From CAWHMS01 sp963830495 (GTDB lineage Bacteria > Actinomycetota > Actinomycetes > Propionibacteriales > Nocardioidaceae), in assembly GCA_963830495.1 (NCBI GenBank), contig CAWHMS010000003.1, positions 558,001 through 622,000 on the forward strand: a DNA stretch of 64,000 nt, written 5' to 3'. The notes under the pieces are model-generated. The model was not told the DNA's origin and ran no database searches. It saw only the letters and a list, made by a program, of their open reading frames with translations. The translations under genes were made by a program, and so were the position numbers. This document shows positions 37,335 to 45,285 of the stretch, piece after piece (position 1 is the first letter of the stretch; every line of letters begins with the position of its first letter).

Positions 37335-38555
37335 TCAGCCGGCCATCGCCTTCTGCAGATTGTCGTCGAGCGCGGCGAGGAACTCCTCGGTGGTCAGGAA
37401 CCCCTGGTCCGGCCCGACCAGCAGCGCGAGGTCCTTGGTCATCTTGCCCTCCTCGACCGTCTGGACGCAGACCGACTCCAGTGTCTCGGCGAAGCCGGTC
37501 ACCTCAGGCGTGCTGTCCAGCTTGCCGCGGTGCTTGAGCCCACCCGTCCAGGCGAAGATCGAGGCGATCGGGTTGGTCGAGGTGGGCTTGCCCTGCTCGT
37601 GCTGGCGGAAGTGCCTGGTGACGGTGCCGTGCGCGGCCTCCGCCTCGACCGTCTGGCCGTCGGGCGTCATCAACACGGAGGTCATGAGCCCCAGTGAGCC
37701 GAAGCCCTGCGCCACGGTGTCGGACTGGACGTCGCCGTCGTAGTTCTTGCAGGCCCAGACGTAGCCGCCCTCCCACTTGAGCGCGGCCGCGACCATGTCG
37801 TCGATCAGCCGATGCTCGTAGGTCAGGCCCTTGGCTTCGAAGTCGGCCTTGAACTCCTCCTCGAAGACGCGCTGGAAGACGTCCTTGAACTGGCCGTCGT
37901 ACGCCTTGAGGATCGTGTTCTTGGTGGACATGTAGACGGGATACTCCCGCTGCAGGCCGTACGAGAACGACGCCCGGGCGAAGTCCTCGATGGATCTGTT
38001 GAAGTTGTACATGCCCATCGCCACCCCGCCGTCGGAGCCGTAGTTGGCGACGACGTGCTGGATCGGCTCCGACCCGTCCTCGGGCGTGAACGTGATGGTC
38101 AGCTCGCCCGCGCCGGGCACCTTGAAGTTGGTCGCCTTGTACTGGTCGCCGTGGGCGTGACGGCCGATGATGATCGGCTTGGTCCAGCCGGGGACCAGTC
38201 GCGGGATGTTGCTGATGATGATCGGCTCGCGGAAGACGACACCGCCGAGGATGTTGCGGATGGTGCCGTTGGGCGACACCCACATCTGCTTCAGCCCGAA
38301 CTCCTCGACCCGTGCCTCGTCCGGCGTGATGGTGGCGCACTTGACACCGGCACCGTGCTTCTTGATCGCGTGGGCGGCATCGACCGTGATCTGGTCCTCG
38401 GTGGCGTCCCGACTCTGGATGCTGAGGTCGTAGTACTCGAGGTCGAGATCGAGATAGGGGTGGATCAGGCGGTCCTTGATGAACTGCCAGATGATCCGCG
38501 TCATCTCGTCCCCGTCGAGCTCGACGACGGGATTCTGCACCTTGATCTTGGCCAT
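37335..38555 (-). CDS. icd: NADP-dependent isocitrate dehydrogenase
   Basis: 406 residues, the homodimeric eukaryote-like class (type II), converting isocitrate to 2-oxoglutarate with NADPH formation. VVELDGDEMTRIIWQFIKDR opens the protein, TITPDEARVEEFGLKQMWVS and SPNGTIRNILGG carry substrate residues, and EAEAAHGTVTRHFRQHEQGK is the family signature. GGAGAG lies four bases ahead of the ATG at 38555; an in-frame ATG 17 codons upstream has no support. The TCA-cycle neighbours mdh (1.3 kb away) and sucCD are in this window. Confidence 0.96.
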   Translation of the reverse strand: MAKIKVQNPVVELDGDEMTRIIWQFIKDRLIHPYLDLDLEYYDLSIQSRDATEDQITVDAAHAIKKHGAGVKCATITPDEARVEEFGLKQMWVSPNGTIRNILGGVVFREPIIISNIPRLVPGWTKPIIIGRHAHGDQYKATNFKVPGAGELTITFTPEDGSEPIQHVVANYGSDGGVAMGMYNFNRSIEDFARASFSYGLQREYPVYMSTKNTILKAYDGQFKDVFQRVFEEEFKADFEAKGLTYEHRLIDDMVAAALKWEGGYVWACKNYDGDVQSDTVAQGFGSLGLMTSVLMTPDGQTVEAEAAHGTVTRHFRQHEQGKPTSTNPIASIFAWTGGLKHRGKLDSTPEVTGFAETLESVCVQTVEEGKMTKDLALLVGPDQGFLTTEEFLAALDDNLQKAMAG

Positions 38556-38668
38556 GGGCTCTCCACACTCCGGGTGAGTCGATTGCTTGACGTCAAGATA
38601 TCTCACGACGGCCAGCTCCCCGCAACGCGACCTGTCGCCGGCTGTGAGGGCTCGCCGTTGGCGGTGAC

Positions 38669-38674
38669 TAGGGT
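38669..38674 (+). promoter_or_regulatory. possible -10 element for a leaderless sulfotransferase-like gene
   Basis: TAGGGT ends seven bases before the ATG at 38681, the -10 to start spacing expected for a leaderless mRNA. This supports the ATG over the GTG at 38675, which would lie upstream of the predicted start of transcription. Confidence 0.4.
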
Positions 38675-38680
38675 GTGAGG

Positions 38681-39808
38681 ATGCCTCATGGTCAGGCCGC
38701 GGGACGGCGGGTCTTCCTGCACGTGGGTACGCCGAAGAGTGGTACGTCGTTCATCCAGGCCAGCCTGCTGAGCAACCGGGAGCAGCTCGCCAAGCAGGGT
38801 GTCCTCTACCCCGCGAAGAACCAGACCATGATGTTTCGCGCCGCGTCGGAGATGCGTGAGCGCCATACCCGGTCCGGGACGCCGCCCAGCGATCTGGCAG
38901 GCACCTGGGCGGAGCTGTGTGCGCGCGCCCGAGAGTTCACGGGCAGCAGCGTCATCAGCAACGAGCTCCTGGGCGGCGCCAACGATGCGCAGGTCGGGCG
39001 GATGCTCGACGAGCTCTCCGGCCTGGAGGTGCACGTCGTCGTCACTGCCCGCAACCTGGCCCGACAGTTCCCTGCCGCCTGGCAGCAAGGAGCCAAGCAC
39101 GGGCGCCGCCAGACCTTTGCTCAATACCGGCGTCTGGTGACCACGTCGGCGGAGCAGCGCAGCGGGTCAGACCCGTTCTGGCGCGGGCACGACGTACCCG
39201 GCGTGTTGGCGCGCTGGGGCGCGACGCTGCCTCCCAGCAACGTCCACGTCGTCACCGTGGCGCCGAACGCGAGCGACCCGGAGCTGTTGTGGCGGCGCTT
39301 CTGCTCCGTGATCGGTGTCGACCCGACGGGCCACCCGCCGACCATGGAGCGCACCAACGTCTCGCTCGGGATCACCGAGATCGAGCTGCTCAACCGCGTC
39401 AACGCCGTCGTCAAGCGGCGCGACGAGGGACGCCGGCTGGCGCGGCTGGTCAACCGCTACCTCGTGCGCGATGTGCTGCGCCAGTACACCTCACCGCGAG
39501 CGGGCACGCCCCCCGACCTGCTGCCGCTCTTCCAGGGCATCGCCCGCGATTGGGTGAGCACGATCGAGGCGGCCGGCTACGACGTGGTCGGCGACCTCGC
39601 AGAGCTGGTGCCCGATGACGCCGAGTGGAGCGACGTCGACCCAGACCACGTGCCCGACGACGACGTCATCACGCTCGCGGCATCGACCATCGTGGACCTC
39701 CTTACAGAGATCGACCGGCTCCGCAGCCAGAGGCCCGGGCCGCCTCCGGGCGACAAGGCCGGGCATCGGGTCCTACGCCTGGCCCGGAAGCTGCCGGGAC
39801 GCGGCTGA
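38681..39808 (+). CDS. sulfotransferase-like P-loop protein
   Basis: 375 residues. The N-terminus VFLHVGTPKSGTSFIQASLL has the 5'-phosphosulfate-binding loop of sulfotransferases (PKSGTS), and SSVISNELLGGA, VVVTARNLARQFPAAWQQ and HVVTVAPNASDPELLWRRFC follow the order seen in that fold (the Arg-x-Leu-x-x-Gln stretch fits the 3'-phosphate site). Acceptor unknown; glycolipid, lipooligosaccharide or protein are possible. The ATG at 38681 suits a leaderless start. It sits alone between icd and mdh with no PAPS-synthesis genes around. The C-terminal 80 residues are acidic then basic and unassigned. Confidence 0.7.
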   Translation: MPHGQAAGRRVFLHVGTPKSGTSFIQASLLSNREQLAKQGVLYPAKNQTMMFRAASEMRERHTRSGTPPSDLAGTWAELCARAREFTGSSVISNELLGGANDAQVGRMLDELSGLEVHVVVTARNLARQFPAAWQQGAKHGRRQTFAQYRRLVTTSAEQRSGSDPFWRGHDVPGVLARWGATLPPSNVHVVTVAPNASDPELLWRRFCSVIGVDPTGHPPTMERTNVSLGITEIELLNRVNAVVKRRDEGRRLARLVNRYLVRDVLRQYTSPRAGTPPDLLPLFQGIARDWVSTIEAAGYDVVGDLAELVPDDAEWSDVDPDHVPDDDVITLAASTIVDLLTEIDRLRSQRPGPPPGDKAGHRVLRLARKLPGRG

Positions 39809-39898
39809 GCAGGCGCGCACCCGGACATGACGACGTGAAAGCCTCCTTGCTAGCGTCGCCGTACGTCGTATCACCACCCACCGAACCAGGAGCCCGCC

Positions 39899-40888
39899 GT
39901 GAGCGCCACGCCCGTCAAGGTCGCCGTCACCGGAGCAGCCGGCCAGATCGGCTACAGCCTGCTCTTCCGTATCGCCAGCGGGGCGATCTTCGGTCCGGAC
40001 CGCCCGGTGGAGCTGCGACTGCTGGAGATCACCCCGGCGCTGAAGGCGCTCGAAGGTGTGGTGATGGAGCTCGACGACTGCGCCTTTCCGAGCCTTGCGA
40101 ACGTCGAGATCGGTGACGACCCGACCGTGGTCTTCGACGGCATCAACCTCGCTCTCCTGGTCGGAGCACGACCGCGCACGAAGGGCATGGAGCGAGGTGA
40201 CCTGCTCGAGGCCAACGGCGGCATCTTCAAGCCGCAGGGCCGGGCGATCAACGATCACGCCGCCGATGACGTTCGCGTCGTCGTGACGGGCAACCCGGCC
40301 AACACCAACGCTCTGATCGCGATGAGCAACGCGCCCGACGTCCCGACCGAGCGCTTCTCCGCGCTCACCCGCCTCGACCACAACCGCGCGCTGGCGCAGC
40401 TCGCGGCCAAGGCGGGTACGTCGACGGGCGACATCACGAGGATGACCATCTGGGGCAACCACTCCGCCACCCAGTACCCCGACATCTTCCATGCCGAGGT
40501 GGCCGGCAAGAACGCCGCCGAGACCGTCGGAGACCAGGCCTGGCTGGAGGAGCAGTTCATCCCGACCGTGCAGAAGCGGGGTGCGGCCATCATCGAGGCA
40601 CGCGGCGCGTCCAGTGCGGCCAGTGCTGCCTCGGCGACCGTCGACCACGCGCGCGACTGGCTGACCGGCACGCCGCCGGACTCGTGGACGTCGATGGCGG
40701 TGCGCTCCGACGGCTCGTACGGCGTGCCCGAGGGCCTCGTCTCGTCGTTCCCGGTCACGACGTCGGCCGGTGACTGGTCGATCGTGCAGGGACTGGAGAT
40801 CGACGACTTCTCCCGCTCGCGAATCGACGCCACGGTGGCGGAGCTCGGCGAGGAGCGCGACGCCGTCACGGCTCTCGGCCTCATCTGA
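39899..40888 (+). CDS. mdh: malate dehydrogenase
   Basis: 329 residues. NAD-dependent malate/oxaloacetate interconversion in the TCA cycle. VAVTGAAGQIGYSLLFRIA is the nucleotide-binding start, GARPRTKGMERGDLL carries the mobile-loop Arg, VTGNPANTNALIA follows, and TIWGNHSATQYPD has the catalytic His. It belongs to the cytosolic-type MDH group usual in actinobacteria. GTG start; 90 bases separate it from the preceding gene. purU begins six bases after its stop, so the two may be cotranscribed. Confidence 0.96.
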   Translation: MSATPVKVAVTGAAGQIGYSLLFRIASGAIFGPDRPVELRLLEITPALKALEGVVMELDDCAFPSLANVEIGDDPTVVFDGINLALLVGARPRTKGMERGDLLEANGGIFKPQGRAINDHAADDVRVVVTGNPANTNALIAMSNAPDVPTERFSALTRLDHNRALAQLAAKAGTSTGDITRMTIWGNHSATQYPDIFHAEVAGKNAAETVGDQAWLEEQFIPTVQKRGAAIIEARGASSAASAASATVDHARDWLTGTPPDSWTSMAVRSDGSYGVPEGLVSSFPVTTSAGDWSIVQGLEIDDFSRSRIDATVAELGEERDAVTALGLI

Positions 40889-40894
40889 GCTGCC

Positions 40895-41758
40895 ATGACA
40901 GACGTGTCCTCGCGCGAGTTCGTGCTGCGGCTTCGGTGCCCGGACCGGCCAGGAATCGTGCATGCGGTGTCGGGCTTCCTCGTCAACCAGTCGGCCAACA
41001 TCGTCGCCAGCGCGCAGTACGGCGATCCGGAGACGGGCCGGTTCTTCATGCGGGTCGAGTTCGAGACTCGGCAGCCTACGACGGCCGCGCGCCTGCAGAC
41101 CCATTTCGCCAATGCGGCAGACGAGTTCGGCATGTGGTGGGAGCTGTGGCGGACGGCGGCGCCGTACCGCGCCCTGATCATGGTGTCGAGGTTCGGCCAC
41201 TGCCTGCATGACCTTCTCTACCGGTGGAACACCGGGGCTCTGCAGATCGAGGTGCCGGCGATCGTGTCCAACCACCCCGACCTGGAGCCACTGGCGGCGT
41301 CGTACGACATCCCCTTCCACCACATCCCGGTGACGTCGGAGACGAAGCCAGACGCCGAGCAGGAACTGCTGGGACTGGTCGACTCGCTCGGCATCGACGT
41401 GGTGGTGCTCGCCCGCTACATGCAGGTGCTGTCAGATGATGCATGTCAGAGTCTGGCTGGCCGGGCGATCAACATCCATCACTCGTTCCTGCCCGGCTTC
41501 AAGGGTGCTCGGCCCTACCACCAAGCCCATGCGCGCGGGGTGAAGCTGATCGGCGCGACGGCACACTACGTCACACCAGACCTCGACGAGGGCCCGATCA
41601 TCGAGCAGGACGTCGCCCGGGTCGACCACAACCTCAGTGCGGACCAGCTCGTGGCCGCCGGGCGCGACGTGGAGAGCCAGGTGCTCTCGCGAGCGGTGAG
41701 ATGGCACTGCGAGAACCGGGTCATGCTCAACGGCACGAAGACGGTGGTCTTCCGCTGA
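40895..41758 (+). CDS. purU: formyltetrahydrofolate deformylase
   Basis: 287 residues. Hydrolyses 10-formyl-THF to formate and THF, balancing one-carbon pools and supplying formate for purine synthesis. The N-terminal ACT domain (about 8-85: LRCPDRPGIVHAVSGFLVNQ) gives Met/Gly sensing in the family. The formyltransferase domain has INIHHSFLPGFKGARPYHQA (Asn/His) and AHYVTPDLDEGPIIEQD (Asp). It sits opposite folD/purH/purN, whose products use the same cofactor, and converges with the DUF3017 gene. Confidence 0.95.
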   Translation: MTDVSSREFVLRLRCPDRPGIVHAVSGFLVNQSANIVASAQYGDPETGRFFMRVEFETRQPTTAARLQTHFANAADEFGMWWELWRTAAPYRALIMVSRFGHCLHDLLYRWNTGALQIEVPAIVSNHPDLEPLAASYDIPFHHIPVTSETKPDAEQELLGLVDSLGIDVVVLARYMQVLSDDACQSLAGRAINIHHSFLPGFKGARPYHQAHARGVKLIGATAHYVTPDLDEGPIIEQDVARVDHNLSADQLVAAGRDVESQVLSRAVRWHCENRVMLNGTKTVVFR

Positions 41759-41762
41759 GCGC

Positions 41763-41780
41763 CTCGCGGCTCAACGCGAG
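41763..41780. terminator. short hairpin between convergent purU and DUF3017
   Basis: CTCGCG (41763-41768) and CGCGAG (41775-41780) pair over six bases, in the 12-base gap and first codons of the converging DUF3017 3' end. Weak, without a T-tract; a shared terminator is only a possibility. Confidence 0.3.
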
Positions 41781-42052
41781 CCGGGGATGAGAGCCACCAG
41801 CGCCAGCAGCGATCCGGCGCACAGCGCGAGGCCCACCAGGTCGATGCCCCGCCGCCGTACGTGCAACATGCCAGCACGCTCGTCCGACAGCACCAGCCGG
41901 GCGACGAAGGCCAGTGCGAAGCTGGCGCCCATCAAAGTCACGCCCGGTCGCCAGGGGCCTAGCGCGATCAAGGCGACACCGAGACAGAGGATCGCCAGCG
42001 AGATCAGGTAGACGATCCCACCGGTGGTCGAGGGCCGGTGCAGTCGGTTCAC
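41771..42052 (-). CDS. DUF3017 domain membrane protein
   Basis: 93-residue membrane protein with three helices: GIVYLISLAILCLGVALIAL, VTLMGASFALAFVARLVL and VGLALCAGSLLALVALIPG. It matches the DUF3017 family, which in actinobacteria usually follows folD; function unknown. Its ATG overlaps the folD stop by four bases, so it is translationally coupled. Confidence 0.8.
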   Translation of the reverse strand: MNRLHRPSTTGGIVYLISLAILCLGVALIALGPWRPGVTLMGASFALAFVARLVLSDERAGMLHVRRRGIDLVGLALCAGSLLALVALIPGSR

Positions 42053-42906
42053 GCCAGGCCGGCGCTACGTTCAGCGGCTTCGACGACGTTGGTGAGGAGC
42101 ATCGCGCGTGTCATCGGCCCCACGCCACCCGGGATCGGGGCAAGCCACGAAGCCACGTCGCGTACGTCAGCCGCCACGTCTCCGGCGATGCCGTCCGGCC
42201 CGCGCGACGTACCCACATCGACGACGACCGCACCCGGTTTCACCAGCTCCGGCGTGATCATCCCGGCCACCCCGGCGGCGGCGACCACGATGTCGGCGGC
42301 GCGCACCTTGTCGGCCAGATCGCGGGTGCCGGTGTGGCACAGCGTCACGGTGGCATTCTCCGTACGACGAGTAAGCAGCAGGCCGAGCGGCCGTCCCACC
42401 GTGACACCTCGCCCGATCACGCAGACGTCGGCACCGTCGAGCGTCACGTCGAAGGCGCGCAGCAGCTCGACGATCCCTCGCGGCGTGCAGGGCAACGGTG
42501 CCGTGGCCATGAGCACCAGGCGCCCGAGGTTCGTCGGGTGCAGCCCGTCGGCGTCCTTGCCAGGGTCGACGAGCTCCAGGGCGCGGTTGGCGTCGAGATG
42601 CCTGGGCAGCGGCAGCTGCACGATGAATCCGGTGCACGCCGGATCGGCGTTGAGCTCCGCGATCCGGTCCTCTAGGAACGCTTGGCTGATGTCGGCCGGA
42701 TGGTGAGACGGGATCGAGGCGATGCCCACCTGCCCGCAGTCGCGGTGCTTGCCGGCGACGTACGTCTGGCTGCCGGGATCGTCGCCTACCAGGACGGTGC
42801 CGAGTCCCGGTGTGACTCCGTGGTCGGCGAGCCGGCGGACCCGAGCGGCGAGATCGGCCTTGATCGCCGCCGCTGTGGCCTTCCCGTCCAGGATCTGCGC
42901 CGTCAC
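42049..42906 (-). CDS. folD: methylenetetrahydrofolate dehydrogenase/cyclohydrolase
   Basis: 285-residue bifunctional enzyme interconverting 5,10-methylene-, methenyl- and 10-formyl-THF. GTVLVGDDPGSQTYVAGKHR has the catalytic Lys region, GFIVQLPLPRHLDANRALE the substrate loop, VCVIGRGVTVGRPLGLLLTR the NADP site, and IPGGVGPMTRAMLLTN closes it. The GTG at 42906 gives TAQILDGKATAAAIKADLAA; the open frame upstream contains no family residues. It supplies 10-formyl-THF for PurN and PurH just upstream. A long hairpin separates it from purH. Confidence 0.95.
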   Translation of the reverse strand: MTAQILDGKATAAAIKADLAARVRRLADHGVTPGLGTVLVGDDPGSQTYVAGKHRDCGQVGIASIPSHHPADISQAFLEDRIAELNADPACTGFIVQLPLPRHLDANRALELVDPGKDADGLHPTNLGRLVLMATAPLPCTPRGIVELLRAFDVTLDGADVCVIGRGVTVGRPLGLLLTRRTENATVTLCHTGTRDLADKVRAADIVVAAAGVAGMITPELVKPGAVVVDVGTSRGPDGIAGDVAADVRDVASWLAPIPGGVGPMTRAMLLTNVVEAAERSAGLA

Positions 42907-42968
42907 GCAGCGGATTGTGCCACGCCGGGAGAGGTCGGGACCCCACCGCCTCGGCGTCCACTTACCCG

Positions 42969-43026
42969 GAATTGCGGGATGAAGCCCCGCTACGAGTCTC
43001 CGAGGCGGGACTTCTCCCCGCAATTC
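42969..43026 (-). terminator. two-tier hairpin after purH
   Basis: GAATTGCGGG (42969-42978) pairs with CCCGCAATTC (43017-43026), ten pairs. After a two-by-two loop, GAAG-CCCGC pairs with GCGGG-CTTC inside (one mismatch). It lies 38 bases after the purH stop on the minus strand and before folD. Likely a terminator or mRNA-processing site that partly separates folD from purNH. Confidence 0.7.
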
Positions 43027-43063
43027 GCGGGGGAAGTTTGTTTCAGGCGGGCGGACGGGCGGA

Positions 43064-44629
43064 TCAGTGGGAGAAGTGCCGGGTGCCGGTCAGGTACATG
43101 GTCAGTCCCGCATCGGCGGCCGCCGCAACCACCGAGTCGTCGCGGATCGACCCGCCGGGCTGGACAACGGCCCGGACCCCCGCCTCGAGCAGCACCTCCA
43201 GCCCGTCGGAGAAGGGGAAGTACGCATCCGAGGCTGCCATCGCCCCACGAGCCCGGTCCCCCGCCCGCGCCACCGCCAACCGGGCCGCGTCGACCCGGTT
43301 GACCTGACCCATCCCCACGCCGACCGTGGCAGCGTCGTGCGCGAGCAGGATCGCGTTGGACTTCACCGCCCGACACGCGCGCCAGGCGAACTCCAGGTCG
43401 CGCAGCTCGGCCTCGTCGAGCGCCGGACCGGATGCCAGCGTCCAGGTCGACGCCTCGTCTCCGTCCGCGTCGATCGAGTCCCGCGACTGCATCAGCATCC
43501 CGCCGGAGATCGCCCGCGTCTCGATGCCCCCGGGTGTCGCCGCTCCGCACCGCAGCACTCGGATGTTCTTCTTGGCGCTGAGTACGTCGACCGCGCCGGC
43601 CTCGAAGTCCGGAGCGATCACCACTTCGGTGAAGATCTCCGCCACCTGCTCGGCCATCGCCACCGAGACCGGCCGGTTCGTGGCGATCACTCCGCCGAAC
43701 GCCGAGACCGGGTCGCAGGCATGCGCCTTCCGGTGCGCCTCGGCGACGTCGCCGCCGGACGCGATGCCGCACGGGTTGGCGTGCTTCACGATGGCCACCG
43801 TGGGCTCCGCGAAGTCGTAGGCAGCTCGGCGGGCCGCATCTCCGTCGACGTAGTTGTTGTACGACATCTGCTTGCCGTGCAGCTGCTCGGCCTGCGCCAG
43901 CCCCGGCTCCGGGGCGAAGCCGCTGCCGTACAGAGCAGCTCGCTGGTGCGGGTTCTCGCCGTAGCGGAGCACGTCCACCTTCGACCAGGTCGCGCCCGCC
44001 CAGGCCGGGAAGCCGGTGCCACCGCTCGTGTCGGCCACCACGTTGCCCATCCACGAAGCCACATGCACGTCGTACGTCGCCGTGTGCACGAAGGCCGCGG
44101 CCGCGAGCTGCTCCCGCTGCGGCAGGGTGAACCCGCCGTCCCGCAACGCGGCGAGTACGTCGTCGTACTGGTCGGGAGAGGTGATAACGGCGACGTTGGC
44201 GTGGTTCTTGGCCGCCGCCCGCACCATCGACGGTCCACCGATGTCGATCTGCTCGATGCACTCGTCCTGGTCCGCGCCAGACAGCACAGTGTCCGCGAAC
44301 GGATAGAGGTTGGAGACGACCATGTCGAAGGGCTCGACTCCCAGGTCGGCGAGCTGATCACGATGCGAGGAGAGCCTGAGATCAGCGAGGATGCCGGCGT
44401 GAACTCGGGGGTGCAGGGTCTTGACTCGTCCGTCGAGGCGCTCGGGGAACCCGGTCAGCTCCTCGACCCGAGTGACCTCGACCCCCGCCGCAGCGATCCG
44501 GCTGGCGGTCGACCCCGTCGAGACGATGGAGACTCCGGCGGTTGCCAGTGCGGTCGCGAGCTCTTCGAGCCGCGCCTTGTCGTAGACCGAGATGAGTGCC
44601 CGTCGCAGCGGACGCCGTTCTTCGCTCAC
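43064..44629 (-). CDS. purH: bifunctional AICAR formyltransferase/IMP cyclohydrolase
   Basis: 521 residues. Last two steps of IMP synthesis. The N-terminal MGS-like domain (about 8-140: ALISVYDKARLEELATALA, TLHPRVHAGILADLRLSSH) closes the ring. The C-terminal formyltransferase has the KHANPCGIASGGDVAEAH motif with Lys and His, YNNYVDGDAARRAAYDFA and IAPDFEAGAVDVLSAKKNI. The GTG start overlaps the purN stop by four bases. The gene is complete and normal in length. Confidence 0.96.
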   Translation of the reverse strand: MSEERRPLRRALISVYDKARLEELATALATAGVSIVSTGSTASRIAAAGVEVTRVEELTGFPERLDGRVKTLHPRVHAGILADLRLSSHRDQLADLGVEPFDMVVSNLYPFADTVLSGADQDECIEQIDIGGPSMVRAAAKNHANVAVITSPDQYDDVLAALRDGGFTLPQREQLAAAAFVHTATYDVHVASWMGNVVADTSGGTGFPAWAGATWSKVDVLRYGENPHQRAALYGSGFAPEPGLAQAEQLHGKQMSYNNYVDGDAARRAAYDFAEPTVAIVKHANPCGIASGGDVAEAHRKAHACDPVSAFGGVIATNRPVSVAMAEQVAEIFTEVVIAPDFEAGAVDVLSAKKNIRVLRCGAATPGGIETRAISGGMLMQSRDSIDADGDEASTWTLASGPALDEAELRDLEFAWRACRAVKSNAILLAHDAATVGVGMGQVNRVDAARLAVARAGDRARGAMAASDAYFPFSDGLEVLLEAGVRAVVQPGGSIRDDSVVAAAADAGLTMYLTGTRHFSH

Positions 44630-45231
44630 GGGATCGTGACCTTCCTGCCGTTGATGGTGTAACCCTCACGCACCATGCGCCCTACCGTCTCGACCAGCAT
44701 CGCGCGCTCCGCCGCCTTGATCCGTTCGTGCAGGGTCTCGACAGTGTCGTCGTCAGCCACCGGTACGGCGGCCTGCGCCACGATCGGGCCCGTGTCGACA
44801 CCCTCGTCCACGACGAAGAGAGTCGCGCCGCTGACCTTGACGCCGTGCGCCAGCGCGTCCGCGGGCCCGTTCATGCCCGGGAACGACGGAGAAAGCGCCG
44901 GGTGGGTGTTGACCGTGCGGCCGCCGAGGCGAGCCAGGTAGCGCGGCCCGGTCAGCTTCATGAAGCCGGCGAGCACGACGAGATCCGGCTCGTACGACGC
45001 CACCCGCTCGGTGAGCGCGGCGTCCCAGTCAGCACGGCTCGGCTGGTCTCGTACGGCGAGCACGAAGCTCTGGATGCCCGCCCGGGTGGCGCGATCCACC
45101 GCCAGGGTGCCTGGCCGGTCTGCGCCGACCGCCACCACCTCGGCGCCGTACGCGTCGTCGTTGCAGGCGTCGATGAGCGCCTGCAGGTTGGAGCCGGTCC
45201 CCGAGACGAGGACGACGAGACGGGCGGGCAC
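44626..45231 (-). CDS. purN: phosphoribosylglycinamide formyltransferase
   Basis: 201 residues. 10-formyl-THF-dependent formylation of GAR, third step of purine synthesis. LVVLVSGTGSNLQALIDAC is the phosphate loop, GGRTVNTHPALSPSFPGMNG has the catalytic Asn/His, and VDEGVDTGPIVAQAAVPV the Asp. The GTG at 45231 is chosen because GAGGAG lies ten bases upstream and gives the family start PARLVVLVSG; GTG 45249 and ATG 45273 are alternatives. It overlaps purH by four bases and follows the DUF6350 gene by some 55 bases. Confidence 0.94.
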   Translation of the reverse strand: MPARLVVLVSGTGSNLQALIDACNDDAYGAEVVAVGADRPGTLAVDRATRAGIQSFVLAVRDQPSRADWDAALTERVASYEPDLVVLAGFMKLTGPRYLARLGGRTVNTHPALSPSFPGMNGPADALAHGVKVSGATLFVVDEGVDTGPIVAQAAVPVADDDTVETLHERIKAAERAMLVETVGRMVREGYTINGRKVTIP

Positions 45232-45285
45232 CGAACGAGCGCTCCTCACGTGCGCGGGGATGGCGTGGCACACGATAGCGAGGCG

